Shown here: positions 8,568-16,761 of the stretch, one piece after another
Layout of the letters: every line of letters starts with the position of its first letter
How positions within the stretch are numbered: the stretch's first letter is position 1
NCBI RefSeq assembly: GCF_009498455.1
Contig: NZ_CP045644.1
Coordinates: forward strand, 6,947,001 to 7,011,000
Length of the DNA: 64,000 bases
Direction of reading: 5' to 3'
Source: Variovorax paradoxus
GTDB taxonomy: Bacteria > Pseudomonadota > Gammaproteobacteria > Burkholderiales > Burkholderiaceae_C
Notes under the pieces: generated by a model
Databases searched by the model: none
The model's input: the letters and a program-made list of their open reading frames with translations, nothing else
Told to the model about the DNA's origin: nothing
Position numbers and translations under genes: made by a program

Positions 8568-8585
8568 GTTCCGGGAGTTCCGGGA
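8568..8585 (-). promoter_or_regulatory. Tandem 9-bp direct repeat upstream of response regulator
   Basis: GTTCCGGGA is repeated head to tail with no spacer (8568-8576 and 8577-8585); on the transcribed strand it reads TCCCGGAAC twice. It lies just upstream of the OmpR-type regulator's start at 8541. Direct repeats of about 10 bp are the usual target of this regulator class, so autoregulation is a reasonable guess. A chance repeat is possible. Confidence 0.3.
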
Positions 8586-8695
8586 AGTGGCCGAAGTATC
8601 TGCCACGCCCCTTCGCCCTGCTTCAGGAAGCCTTCATGAAAACCGCTGCGTCGCCGGCCCGACGCCGATGCCCGATACCGCCGCGCCGGCAAGGC

Positions 8696-9571
8696 CTAGT
8701 GCCGCAGCAGCTTGATCAGCGCCGCGAGTTCCTCGCCGCCAAGCCCCGCCGCATCGGCGCGCCGGAACAGGCCCGCGGCAAAGGTCGGGAACTCCGTGTT
8801 GATGCCCGCTTCTTGCGCGGTCTGCAGGATGCGCTGCGTGGCCTCGACCGAAATGCGCATCGGGCTCTGCGTGATCGCGAAGTCGCCCGACTGGATGACC
8901 GCGCCCTCGTGCTGAAGAAAGCCCGCGAAGGTCGGCATGATGCCGGCCACGATGCGGCCGTACTCCGCCACGTCGAACCCTTCGTGCTCGGCAATGCGTG
9001 CGCCGTGCAAGAAGCCGAGCATGGTGCCGTAGATGCTGGAGAGCGTGGCGAGGTCCATCGCCGCGGCGGCGCTGGCCTTCTCGCCCAGGTAGACGATGCC
9101 GCCGGCCAGCACTTTCAGCAAGGGCTCGGCCTCGGCAAACACGGCCTGCGCGCCCGACACCAGCAGCGGCGTGTCGGCGCGGCCCATCTGGTCCGGCGCA
9201 GCCTGGATCGCGCCTTCGAGGTACGCGGCCCCGTGGCGGTGCGCCCAGGCCTCGGCCTCGCGCGCATCCTTCGGGCTGCCGGTGGTGAGCTGCGCGAGCA
9301 GGCGGCCGTCCATGGCGGCCGCCACGCCGTCCATCGCGAAGATCGCGTCGGCGGCGCGGTAGTCGTACACGCACATCACGGCCATGCGGCTCGCGCGCAA
9401 TGCCTCGGCCGCGCTGTGTGCCAGCACAGCGCCGCGAGCGACCAGCGCGTCGGCCTTGTCGGCCGAGCGGTTCCACAGCGTGACCTTGTAGCCCTGGTCG
9501 AGAAAGAGCCGCGCGATGACGACGCCCATCGCGCCCAGGCCGAGAACCGAAACTTCCTTCTTGTTGCTCAT
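8696..9571 (-). CDS. NAD(P)-dependent oxidoreductase (6-phosphogluconate/beta-hydroxyacid dehydrogenase-like, imine-reductase-like)
   Basis: A 291-residue enzyme with an N-terminal Rossmann domain (GLGAMGVVIARLF at about 9-21, then WNRSADKAD, favouring NADP) and a C-terminal helical domain. The region LTTGSPKDAREAEAWA occupies the place of the usual TSSPxxA-type motif. The subfamily includes hydroxyisobutyrate dehydrogenase-like proteins and imine reductases; the catalytic Lys of beta-hydroxyacid dehydrogenases is not obvious, which favours the imine-reductase-like branch. It is divergent from an HxlR regulator across a 124-bp region with a perfect palindrome, so it is probably the regulator's target. 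Confidence 0.82.
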   Translation of the reverse strand: MSNKKEVSVLGLGAMGVVIARLFLDQGYKVTLWNRSADKADALVARGAVLAHSAAEALRASRMAVMCVYDYRAADAIFAMDGVAAAMDGRLLAQLTTGSPKDAREAEAWAHRHGAAYLEGAIQAAPDQMGRADTPLLVSGAQAVFAEAEPLLKVLAGGIVYLGEKASAAAAMDLATLSSIYGTMLGFLHGARIAEHEGFDVAEYGRIVAGIMPTFAGFLQHEGAVIQSGDFAITQSPMRISVEATQRILQTAQEAGINTEFPTFAAGLFRRADAAGLGGEELAALIKLLRH

Positions 9572-9631
9572 GGCAATCCGATGCAGTGGTTGATGACGCC
9601 TGCATCGTAGGAATTACACTCCCATAGGGTC

Positions 9632-9658
9632 AAGTACCTACGATAAAGTAAGGTACTT
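9632..9658. promoter_or_regulatory. Perfect inverted repeat, candidate HxlR operator
   Basis: AAGTACCT (9632-9639) and AGGTACTT (9651-9658) are perfect reverse complements separated by 11 bp. They lie in the gap between the divergent dehydrogenase gene (start 9571) and the HxlR gene (start 9696). HxlR-family dimers bind such palindromes near the promoters they control, so this is the best candidate operator for both genes. The surrounding bases are AT-richer than the genes, as expected of promoters. Confidence 0.6.
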
Positions 9659-9695
9659 ACCAAATTGGAAGTATTGGAACCACAAGGAGCACCGG

Positions 9696-10049
9696 ATGGC
9701 AGCGAAGAAGCCCTACAACTGCGGCATCGGCCCCGCGTTCGAGGTCATCGGCGGCAAGTGGAAAGCCGTCATCCTGTGGGAGCTGCATGCGCAGCCCTAC
9801 CGCTTCGGCGAGCTGAAGCGGCTGCTGCCCGAGGTCAGCGAAAAGATGCTGATCCAGCAGCTGCGCGAGATGGAAACCGACGGCCTCGTGCACCGCGAGG
9901 TGTTCCACGAAGTGCCGCCGCGCGTGGTCTATTCCGAAACGAAACTCGGCGCCACGCTCAATGCGGCGCTGGGGCCGCTGGCCGATTGGGGCGACCGCCA
10001 TGCCAAGCGCGTGGAGGCGGCGCGCAAGCTGGCCGAGGCGGCGAAGTAA
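9696..10049 (+). CDS. HxlR-family winged-helix transcriptional regulator
   Basis: A 117-residue dimeric-type regulator. The region CGIGPAFEVIGGKWKAVILWEL followed by RFGELKRLLPEVSEKMLIQQLREMETDGLVHR is the canonical HxlR/MarR-like wing-helix with its N-terminal Cys (residue 9), which in some members senses quinones, aldehydes or oxidants. It is divergent from the NAD(P)-dependent oxidoreductase, with a palindrome between them. It probably represses or activates that gene in response to an electrophile or substrate. The start is preceded by AAGGAG a few bases upstream. Confidence 0.9.
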   Translation: MAAKKPYNCGIGPAFEVIGGKWKAVILWELHAQPYRFGELKRLLPEVSEKMLIQQLREMETDGLVHREVFHEVPPRVVYSETKLGATLNAALGPLADWGDRHAKRVEAARKLAEAAK

Positions 10050-10064
10050 AAAGAGGCCGCAGCC

Positions 10065-10466
10065 TCAGTCAGCCCAGCCGGTCTCGATTTCGGTCTTCAC
10101 CTCGGTCATGAGCTTGTGCACCGGGCACTTGCCCGCCACGCGCAGCAGCTCGTCGCGCTGCGCGTCCGTCAGGTCGCCGGTCAGGCGCAGGCCCGACTTC
10201 AGGCGGTAGATGCCCTTGCGTTCCTCGCTGTCGTCGCGATCGACCACGACCTCGATGTCTTCCACCGGAATGCCCTTGCGGCGCGCGTAGAGCAGCACCG
10301 TGAGCGCCTTGCACGCCGCGAGGGACGCGTCGTACAGGTCGTGCGGCTCGGCACCGCCGTCGCTGCCGCCGCCCGCGGGCGAGGCATCGACCGGGATCTC
10401 GTGGTTGCGGATCTTGAGGATGTGGCGCGTGCCGGTGGTGCCGTCGCGGCGGATCGAGAGGGTCAT
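10065..10466 (-). CDS. OsmC-family peroxiredoxin-like protein
   Basis: A 133-residue cytoplasmic protein of the OsmC/Ohr fold. The central helix carries SLAACKALTVLLYARRKGI (peroxidatic-type Cys) and a second Cys lies near the C-terminus in AGKCPVHK, matching the YhfA/OsmC-like branch. Such proteins reduce organic hydroperoxides, although YhfA-like members are less well characterised. The ATG at 10466 is chosen because AAAAGGAAA sits just upstream and the N-terminus MTLSIRRDGTTGTRH aligns with relatives; a longer frame to 10526 is probably untranslated. It lies 76 bp downstream of the same-strand Lrp gene. Confidence 0.88.
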   Translation of the reverse strand: MTLSIRRDGTTGTRHILKIRNHEIPVDASPAGGGSDGGAEPHDLYDASLAACKALTVLLYARRKGIPVEDIEVVVDRDDSEERKGIYRLKSGLRLTGDLTDAQRDELLRVAGKCPVHKLMTEVKTEIETGWAD

Positions 10467-10542
10467 GCCGGTTTCCTTTTGGGCGAGATGAAAAGAGGAT
10501 TCGGGGCGCGAACCAATGGTAGCCACGGCGTCTGGGCGGCAC

Positions 10543-11010
10543 TCACCGGTCCACCGCCAGCATCAGCGTTTCCTTGATCTCTTCCATCACCACGTAGCTG
10601 TGCGACTCGGCCGCCACCGGCAGCTTCTTGAGGATGTCGCCCAGCAGGTGCCGGTACTCGCTCATGCCGCTCAGGCGCGCCTTCACGAGGTAGTCGAAGC
10701 TGCCCGACACCAGGTGGCATTCGAGCACCTCGGGCATGTGCAGCAGCTCCTGCTTCACCTTGTCGAACACGTCGCCCGACTTGGCCGAGAGCTTGATCTC
10801 CACGAACACCAGCAGCGTCTTTCCCAGCGCCTCGGGCGACACGTGCGCGTGGTAGCCGGTGATGACGCCGTCGCGCTCCATGCGCTTCACGCGCTCGGCG
10901 CAGGGCGAGGCCGACAGGCCGATGCGCTCGGCCAATTCGGTCATGGCGATGCGGCCCTGGCGCTGCAGCAGATCGAGGATCTTGCGGTCGATTCGGTCGA
11001 GTTCGGACAT
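10543..11010 (-). CDS. Lrp/AsnC-family transcriptional regulator
   Basis: A 155-residue regulator with an N-terminal helix-turn-helix ([20 protein letters not shown]...[21 protein letters not shown]) and a C-terminal RAM effector-binding domain. It is closest to Lrp/BkdR/DadR-type regulators of amino-acid catabolism. It is divergent from the D-amino-acid dehydrogenase gene, 128 bp apart, with a palindrome in between. By analogy with known Lrp control of dadA, it probably regulates dadA in response to alanine or leucine. OsmC lies downstream on the same strand. Confidence 0.92.
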   Translation of the reverse strand: MSELDRIDRKILDLLQRQGRIAMTELAERIGLSASPCAERVKRMERDGVITGYHAHVSPEALGKTLLVFVEIKLSAKSGDVFDKVKQELLHMPEVLECHLVSGSFDYLVKARLSGMSEYRHLLGDILKKLPVAAESHSYVVMEEIKETLMLAVDR

Positions 11011-11072
11011 TTCACTCCGCGCGGGGCATTGGACGATTTTTGGCAGCGATTTTCACCGTCAAACGTCAAAAA

Positions 11073-11094
11073 ACAATGGAATCCACTTCATTGT
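11073..11094. promoter_or_regulatory. Inverted repeat between lrp-like gene and dadA
   Basis: ACAATG (11073-11078) and CATTGT (11089-11094) form a perfect 6-bp inverted repeat with a 10-bp AT-rich spacer, 45 bp before the dadA ATG. Lrp-family proteins favour loosely palindromic ~15-22 bp AT-rich sites, so this is a candidate operator. The repeat is short and could be fortuitous. Confidence 0.35.
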
Positions 11095-11138
11095 GCACTT
11101 TAGATTCACATCATTCCACTCAGATACGCGAATACACC

Positions 11139-12440
11139 ATGAAAGTCATCGTTCTCGGCGGCGGCGTGATCGGCACCACCACGGCGTACTACCTCGCGCG
11201 CTCCGGCGCCGAGGTCACCTTGCTCGACCGGCAGGCCGGCGCGGCCGAGGAAACGAGCTTCGGCAACGCCGGCCAGGTGTCGCCCGGCTACTCAACGCCG
11301 TGGGCCGCGCCCGGCATTCCGCTGAAGGCGATCAAGTGGATGTTCCAGAAGCACGCGCCGCTGTCGATCCGTCCCGACGGCACGCTGTTCCAGCTGCGCT
11401 GGATGGCCGCCATGCTGCGCAACTGCTCGCCCGAGCGCTACGCGGTCAACAAGGAACGCATGATGCGCGTGGCCGAATACAGCCGCGGCTGCCTGCAGCA
11501 GCTGCGCGCCGACACCGGCCTGCAGTACGAACATCGCACCGGTGGCACGCTGCAGCTGTTCCGCACGCAGGCGCAGCTCGACGCGGTGCAGCGCGACATC
11601 GCCGTGCTCGAGGAATGCGGCGTGCCTTACGAACTGCTCGACCGCGACGCCCTGGCGCGCGTCGAACCCGGCCTGGCCGGCGCGCGCGACCGCCTCACGG
11701 GCGGCCTGCGCCTGCCCAACGACGAAACCGGCGACTGCCACCTGTTCACGCGCGGCCTCGCCGAAATCGCACGCGGCCTGGGCGTCGACTTCCGCTTCGG
11801 CCAGACCATCGACGGCCTCGAAACCGACGGCGGCCGCATCACCGGCGTGCGCACCCGCGCCGGCAAGATCCTTACGGCCGACCGCTACGTGATGGCCTTC
11901 GGCAGCTACTCCCGCGCCGCCATCGCCTCGCTGGGCCTGGACATTCCGGTGTACCCGGTCAAGGGCTACTCGCTCACCGTGCCGCTGCTCGACGAATCGC
12001 TCGCACCGCAATCGACGGTGCTCGACGAAACCTACAAGGTCGCCGTCACGCGCTTCGACAACCGCATCCGCGTGGGCGGCATGGCCGAACTCGGCGGTTT
12101 CGACCTGCGCCTGAACCCGGCACGGCGCGCCACGCTCGAAAAGGTCGTGAGCGACCTGTTCCCGGGTGGCGACCTACCGAACGCCAGCTTCTGGACCGGC
12201 CTGCGCCCCATGACGCCCGACAGCACGCCCATCGTCGGTGCCACGCGCTACCCCAACCTGTTCCTGAACACCGGCCACGGCACGCTGGGCTGGACCATGG
12301 CCTGCGGCTCGGGCAAGCTGATCTCGGACCTCGTGACGGGTCAGCGGCCGGAGATTCGCACGGATGGGTTGGCGATGGACCGCTATGCGCAGGGGCCGTC
12401 GCGTGCGGCGCGTCCGAATCCGACGACTGCGCCTGCCTGA
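11139..12440 (+). CDS. dadA: D-amino acid dehydrogenase small subunit
   Basis: A 433-residue FAD enzyme (E. coli DadA is 432) that oxidises D-alanine and other D-amino acids to 2-oxo acids and ammonia, passing electrons to the respiratory chain from the inner face of the membrane. The N-terminal Rossmann motif is [18 protein letters not shown], followed by the DadA-typical [15 protein letters not shown]. The C-terminal FAD segment [16 protein letters not shown] and [16 protein letters not shown] are diagnostic. The ATG at 11139 gives the family N-terminus; an open frame from 11040 is an extension. The alanine racemase often found with dadA is absent; a MocR gene converges downstream. Confidence 0.95.
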   Translation: MKVIVLGGGVIGTTTAYYLARSGAEVTLLDRQAGAAEETSFGNAGQVSPGYSTPWAAPGIPLKAIKWMFQKHAPLSIRPDGTLFQLRWMAAMLRNCSPERYAVNKERMMRVAEYSRGCLQQLRADTGLQYEHRTGGTLQLFRTQAQLDAVQRDIAVLEECGVPYELLDRDALARVEPGLAGARDRLTGGLRLPNDETGDCHLFTRGLAEIARGLGVDFRFGQTIDGLETDGGRITGVRTRAGKILTADRYVMAFGSYSRAAIASLGLDIPVYPVKGYSLTVPLLDESLAPQSTVLDETYKVAVTRFDNRIRVGGMAELGGFDLRLNPARRATLEKVVSDLFPGGDLPNASFWTGLRPMTPDSTPIVGATRYPNLFLNTGHGTLGWTMACGSGKLISDLVTGQRPEIRTDGLAMDRYAQGPSRAARPNPTTAPA

Positions 12441-12527
12441 GGCTTTGCATTCAGGGCGACGCTCCCGCCGACGGGGCACCTTGCTCCGCGAATGCCCCCG
12501 GCCTTCGGCCTCCTCCTTATATTGACC

Positions 12528-14042
12528 TCAGCCGACAGGCGTCGGCATGCCACGAAGGGCGTTGGCAAGGCACAAGATGGCGGACTCGATCTCATGCGCA
12601 GTGAGCGATGCGTAGCCCAGCAGCCAACCCGGCTGCTTGTGCTCGCCAGCGTACAAACGGCTGAGTCCTGGCAACACCACCCCGGCAGCAGCTGCCCGGC
12701 GTATGGTGTCTTGCTCCGACCATCCAGGCTCCAGCAGACACGGAACCTGCAGCCCACCCTTTGGACGTGGCGCCGTCACGATTCCCGCCAGGTGTTTGCC
12801 GATGGACTCAAGGATGACCTCGCGGCGGCTCGCGTACAGCTTGCGCATGCTTCTCACATGCGCGTTGTAGTGGCCGTCTTCCATGAACCTGGCCAACGTC
12901 AGTTGCAAGACCTGCGGGGTGTGGCCATCCATGATGCTTCGTGCGTGAGTGAATGCCTTGACCAACTCTTGCGGCAGGACGATGTATCCCATGCGCAGGC
13001 CGGGATAAAGCGTCTTGCTGAATGTGCCGATATAGATCGTCCGTGCGTACTTGTCCAAGCCCTGGACGCAGGCGGTCGGCATGCCGTCATAGTGGAACTC
13101 GCTGTCGTAGTCGTCTTCGATGATCCAGCGACCGTTCTCCGCAGCCCAGTGAATCAAGTCCAGACGCCGCTCCAGTGACATGGTGGCCCCGGTGGGGTAT
13201 TGGTGTGACGGAGTCACATACACGCAGGTTGCGCCGCTGCGGTCTGCTCGCAGCAGATCCGTGCGGATGCCTTGTGCGTCCACGTCAATCGGCGTGATTC
13301 GGGCTTCTGCCGACTCGAAAGCCTTCTTGGCCCCAAAGTACCCTGGATTCTCCAGAAGGATCGGCTTGCCTGCATCCACCAGCAGTTGGGCACACAGAAA
13401 CAGTGCCTGCCGGGTACTGCTCAGCACCAGGATCTGCTCGGGCGAGACCTTGGCGCCACGCTCCAGGTTGAGGTAGGTCGCAATGGCTTCGCGCAGAGGC
13501 TTTGCTCCTTGCGGGTCGCCATGCAAAAGCACGCTGGTGCGATAGTCCTTGAGGGCCTGGCGCTGCAAGCGCTCCCACACATCGGTTGGGAAGGTTCGCG
13601 TCTCTGGAAGACCCGTGGCAAATGCTTTGATGGTCTGCTGGTCCGAGATTCCCCCGCTTTCGAAGATGAGGTTCCCGCGCCGGCTCAGGCCTCCCCCCGG
13701 TGCCTGCGCGCGTCCTTCATGCGCTTGGTATTTCATGCGCCGCCGAGAGTGCCCTCGCAATTCCGCGCCTATGGTCTCTGAAACGTAGCTCCCCGAACCC
13801 TGCTGCCGAACGATGAACCCGTCTCGGTGCAGTTGCATGTACGCACTCTCGACCGTGTCGCGCGCGATCCCGAGTAACTCGGCCAGCGCGCGCGTCGCCG
13901 GCAGTTTCAGCCCGGGAGGCAAGGCGCCATCAAGGATCAGCTCGCGCATGGCGCGCTGCACCCGTTGGTGCAGATCGAGCAACCGGAACTCCGCATCGTT
14001 CATCCGGATGCGCAGCGTCTCCAGTTCGAATGTTTTGCTCAT
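12528..14042 (-). CDS. MocR-type GntR regulator with aminotransferase domain (PdxR-like)
   Basis: A 504-residue fusion. The N-terminal GntR wing-helix lies at about 20-90 (LPATRALAELLGIARDTVESAYMQL). A fold-type I aminotransferase domain follows, with the PLP-binding lysine in GTFSKTLYPGLRMG, the aspartate in IIEDDYDSEF and an arginine near SLTAH. This is the MocR/PdxR class, which senses PLP or an amino compound rather than acting as an enzyme. It is divergent from a BenE-family transporter and a truncated YggS (PLP homeostasis) gene. That context favours vitamin B6 control over GABA or taurine control. Codon usage is slightly less GC-rich than its neighbours. Confidence 0.88.
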   Translation of the reverse strand: MSKTFELETLRIRMNDAEFRLLDLHQRVQRAMRELILDGALPPGLKLPATRALAELLGIARDTVESAYMQLHRDGFIVRQQGSGSYVSETIGAELRGHSRRRMKYQAHEGRAQAPGGGLSRRGNLIFESGGISDQQTIKAFATGLPETRTFPTDVWERLQRQALKDYRTSVLLHGDPQGAKPLREAIATYLNLERGAKVSPEQILVLSSTRQALFLCAQLLVDAGKPILLENPGYFGAKKAFESAEARITPIDVDAQGIRTDLLRADRSGATCVYVTPSHQYPTGATMSLERRLDLIHWAAENGRWIIEDDYDSEFHYDGMPTACVQGLDKYARTIYIGTFSKTLYPGLRMGYIVLPQELVKAFTHARSIMDGHTPQVLQLTLARFMEDGHYNAHVRSMRKLYASRREVILESIGKHLAGIVTAPRPKGGLQVPCLLEPGWSEQDTIRRAAAAGVVLPGLSRLYAGEHKQPGWLLGYASLTAHEIESAILCLANALRGMPTPVG

Positions 14043-14082
14043 GCGGTCTGCTCCTTGAGGGTCAATGTCCGATACCTGGAGC

Positions 14083-14155
14083 AGTCCATCTTATGGGCGA
14101 CATTTTACAAATGGTCTGACGCAGATCAAAGAAGTGTACGGATCACATAGTCCAT
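14083..14155. promoter_or_regulatory. Repeated AGTCCAT motif in MocR/BenE divergent region
   Basis: In the 169-bp divergent gap AGTCCAT occurs at 14083-14089 and 14149-14155, and the near-inverse ATGGTCT is at 14111-14117. MocR/PdxR regulators are known to bind combinations of direct and inverted repeats, so these may be half-sites. The BenE start at 14212 is preceded by an AGAGGAG ribosome site. Confidence 0.35.
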
Positions 14156-14211
14156 TTGAAATCTATAAAGGCGGCTTGCATTGAAGCTGTAAAGAGGAGT
14201 TCAGAAACGCC

Positions 14212-15468
14212 ATGTCCCCGTCCGAGTCACATCCACCCCTTCGAATCCGTGATCTCATCCATCCCATCGTGGCCGGTCTGATCTCGGTCCTCGTCAATTA
14301 CGGCGGCACATTCATCCTGGTGTTCCAGGCCGCCAAGGTTGCGGGCTTGAGCCCGGAACTGACAGCCTCCTGGGTGTGGTCGATTTCCATCGGCGTGGGC
14401 GTGACGGGGATCATCCTGAGTTGGATGACCCGCGAGCCGGTCATCACCGCCTGGTCCACGCCTGCGGCGGCCTTCCTCGTCACCGCGCTGGCGACCACGC
14501 CCTATGCCGAGGCGGTAGGCGCTTACCTGATTTCAGCAGCGGCCTTTGTGGTGCTGGGCCTCTCGGGCTGGTTCGAGCGCTTGATCCGGCTGATTCCCCC
14601 GGGCGTGGCCGCAGGTTTGCTCGCGGGCATCCTGCTTCAATTCGGCATCAAGGCTTTCGGCGGCATGAGCATCGATCCGGTGCTGGCCGGCTTGCTGATC
14701 GTGACCTACGTGGCGCTCAAGCGCTTCAGTGCACGCTATGCCGTCATCGGCATCCTGGTGTTGGGGCTGCTCCTTCTGCGCATGCAGGACCGGATCGACC
14801 TGACAGGGCTGACGTTGAAGTTCGCCACTCCGGTCCTCACCATGCCGACGTTCTCGCTCAATGCGTTGCTGAGCGTCGCCTTGCCCCTGTTCCTCATCAC
14901 GCTGACCGGCCAGTACATGCCCGGCATGCTGGTGCTGCGCAATGCTGGCTTCAAGACCAGCGCCAACCCCGTCGTGACGGTGACCGGCCTGGGCTCGCTG
15001 TTGATGGCGCCATTCGGCTCGCATGCCTTCAACATCGCGGCCATCACGGCCGCCATCGCCACGGGCCGGGAGGCACATGAAGACCCCTCCAAGCGCTGGA
15101 TCGCGGGCATCGCCGCAGGCGTGTGCTACATCCTCGTGGGTGTGTTCGGCGTGACACTGGCCGCCGTCTTCATGGCCTTCCCGGCGACCTTCATCACCAC
15201 GCTGGCGGGGCTGGCATTGTTGGGCACCATCGGAGGCAGCCTGGCCACCGCCTTGGCCGACGTGAAGACGCGCGAAGCCTCGTTGATCACCTTTCTGGCC
15301 GCGGCAGCCAATATCACGCTGCTGGGCATCGGTGGTGCGTTCTGGGGCCTAATGATCGGCTTGGTGGCCCATGCCGTGCTCAATGGCGCGCTGCCGCGCC
15401 GCGCACGACCGGCCATCGCGGCTTCGGCCGCCGAGCCTGCGATCAAGAGGGGGGAAGCCAATGCTTGA
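14212..15468 (+). CDS. BenE-family transporter (possible vitamin B6 or aromatic acid permease)
   Basis: A 418-residue inner-membrane transporter with about 12 hydrophobic segments. The segments LIHPIVAGLISVLVNYGGTF, WSTPAAAFLVTA and PFGSHAFNIAAITAAIATG match the benzoate/H+ symporter (BenE) family, related to the nucleobase-ascorbate fold. No benzoate-degradation genes are nearby. Instead it is divergent from a PdxR-like MocR regulator and overlaps by 8 bp a YggS-type PLP-binding gene. This suggests transport of a B6 vitamer, though the substrate is inferred from context only. The ATG is preceded by AGAGGAG. Confidence 0.85.
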   Translation: MSPSESHPPLRIRDLIHPIVAGLISVLVNYGGTFILVFQAAKVAGLSPELTASWVWSISIGVGVTGIILSWMTREPVITAWSTPAAAFLVTALATTPYAEAVGAYLISAAAFVVLGLSGWFERLIRLIPPGVAAGLLAGILLQFGIKAFGGMSIDPVLAGLLIVTYVALKRFSARYAVIGILVLGLLLLRMQDRIDLTGLTLKFATPVLTMPTFSLNALLSVALPLFLITLTGQYMPGMLVLRNAGFKTSANPVVTVTGLGSLLMAPFGSHAFNIAAITAAIATGREAHEDPSKRWIAGIAAGVCYILVGVFGVTLAAVFMAFPATFITTLAGLALLGTIGGSLATALADVKTREASLITFLAAAANITLLGIGGAFWGLMIGLVAHAVLNGALPRRARPAIAASAAEPAIKRGEANA

Positions 15469-15727
15469 GCCATCGGACACCCCAACCCGTCACGACCTGC
15501 ACGGCCGCTATCCGCAAGCGGCCTCAGTCGAGGATTTCCGGCACAACCTGGCAGCGGTGCGCGCCCGCATGGACGCCGCCTGCCACCGCACCGGACGCAA
15601 TCCGGCGAGGGCGCGCTTGCTGCCGGTGAGCAAGACCAAGCCCGAGGTCAGCCTGCGCCTGGCCCTGAACAGCAACGCTGAAACCGCTCAAGCAGCCTTC
15701 GCAATCGGAATCGTCATCCCGCGATAG
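15461..15727 (+). pseudogene. Truncated YggS/PLPBP-family (PLP homeostasis) gene
   Basis: The frame from ATG 15461 encodes a recognisable YggS N-terminus: VEDFRHNLAAVRARMDAA, then LLPVSKTKP, whose Lys is the PLP-binding residue. Similarity ends near residue 70 (about base 15668). The remaining ~19 codons are simply the antisense of the 3' end of the convergent Rieske gene, and the frame stops at 15727. The family is normally ~230 residues, so most of the gene is missing. It overlaps the BenE-like gene by 8 bp, indicating an original operon cut by a deletion or recombination joint. It is unlikely to be functional. Confidence 0.8.
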
Positions 15728-16761
15728 ACCTCCGCCTCCCCATGCTTGGCCAGCAGCTGCATCAGGTGCTTGCGAATCAGCATCCCCGGCCGGTCGGACT
15801 CCATCGAATACTCCACGCCGCGCCGCCGCGTGTCGACCAGCGCATCGGGGTCGGTCGATTCGAGGATGTCCTTGTCCTCGCGCGTGATCTCCTCGTCGAA
15901 GTCGATCAGCATCTGCGCCGCGCAATCGGCCTCGGTGTCGTTGCGGAACAGCCACTGGCACAGCTGCATGCGCCCGTCGTCGATGGGCGTGAAGCAGTTG
16001 ATGATGATGTGGCGGATGCCGCTCGGGTACTCGATGTCGAGCCGGCGCGCGAACGGCAGGAAGTAGGCGTTGCGCATGTGACGCGTGGTGATCGCATCGG
16101 TCACGCCGCTGATCGAATGGAACTTCACCGGGTTGGTCGCTTCGATCACCGTCTCGGCGTAGAAGCCCGACTCGTTTTCCACCAACTCGTACTTGCTTGG
16201 CTTCGGGCTCGCGGCCACGCCGAAGGTGGCGCGGTGCACGAAACTGAAGTGCGAGTTGTCGAACGAATTTTCGAGTGCGCGCATCGGACTGGTCTGCCAT
16301 TCTTCGTAGAACTGGAAGATCGTGCGATAGCCCGGGTCTTCGAATTCGGGAATGGCCGGGATGTCGGCGATGGGCTCCTCCAGCGCCACCCAGGCGTAGC
16401 CGTAGCGCGCGGTGCAGTGGTAGGCGGTGGTCTTGTACTCGGGCGAGATCTTGCGGTCGGGCTCGTACTGCGGGATGCGTACTACCTGGCCGCTGCGGTC
16501 GTAGGTCCAGCCGTGGTAGCCGCACTGGATCGCGCCCTGCCCGCAGGCCTTGCCTTCGGTGTCCACGCACCAGCCCTTCGAGAGTTTGGCGGTGCGGTGG
16601 CAGCAGCGGTCGCGCAGCGCGGCCGGCTGGCCGTTGGCATCGAGAAACAGAACGATGTCTTCGCCCAGCAGCCGGAAAGGCTTGGGGCCGTGGGCCAGTT
16701 CGGTGAGCGGCATGACGGCATGCCAGAACTTGCGGAAGACGGGTTGTTGGGTGACGAGCAT
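15688..16761 (-). CDS. Rieske non-heme iron oxygenase, large subunit
   Basis: A 357-residue oxygenase. The Rieske [2Fe-2S] ligands are CxH in DRCCHRT (about 52-54) and CxxH in CGYHGW (about 79-82). The mononuclear iron site is seen as ENSFDNSHFSFVH (Asp, His, His). It resembles vanillate-demethylase/HpxD-type single-component oxygenases needing a separate reductase, none of which is adjacent. The start ATG 16761 is chosen by the family N-terminus; the open frame to 16887 is upstream leader. It is divergent from the binding protein-deaminase-ureD operon, so the substrate may be an N-heterocycle such as a purine; this is inference. Confidence 0.88.
   Translation of the reverse strand: MLVTQQPVFRKFWHAVMPLTELAHGPKPFRLLGEDIVLFLDANGQPAALRDRCCHRTAKLSKGWCVDTEGKACGQGAIQCGYHGWTYDRSGQVVRIPQYEPDRKISPEYKTTAYHCTARYGYAWVALEEPIADIPAIPEFEDPGYRTIFQFYEEWQTSPMRALENSFDNSHFSFVHRATFGVAASPKPSKYELVENESGFYAETVIEATNPVKFHSISGVTDAITTRHMRNAYFLPFARRLDIEYPSGIRHIIINCFTPIDDGRMQLCQWLFRNDTEADCAAQMLIDFDEEITREDKDILESTDPDALVDTRRRGVEYSMESDRPGMLIRKHLMQLLAKHGEAEVYRGMTIPIAKAA

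Noticed and set aside
12441..12527. Terminator at the small GGCC-TTC-GGCC hairpin between dadA and the MocR gene
   Set aside because: The stem is only 4 bp and self-palindromic, with no T tract; not strong enough to annotate.
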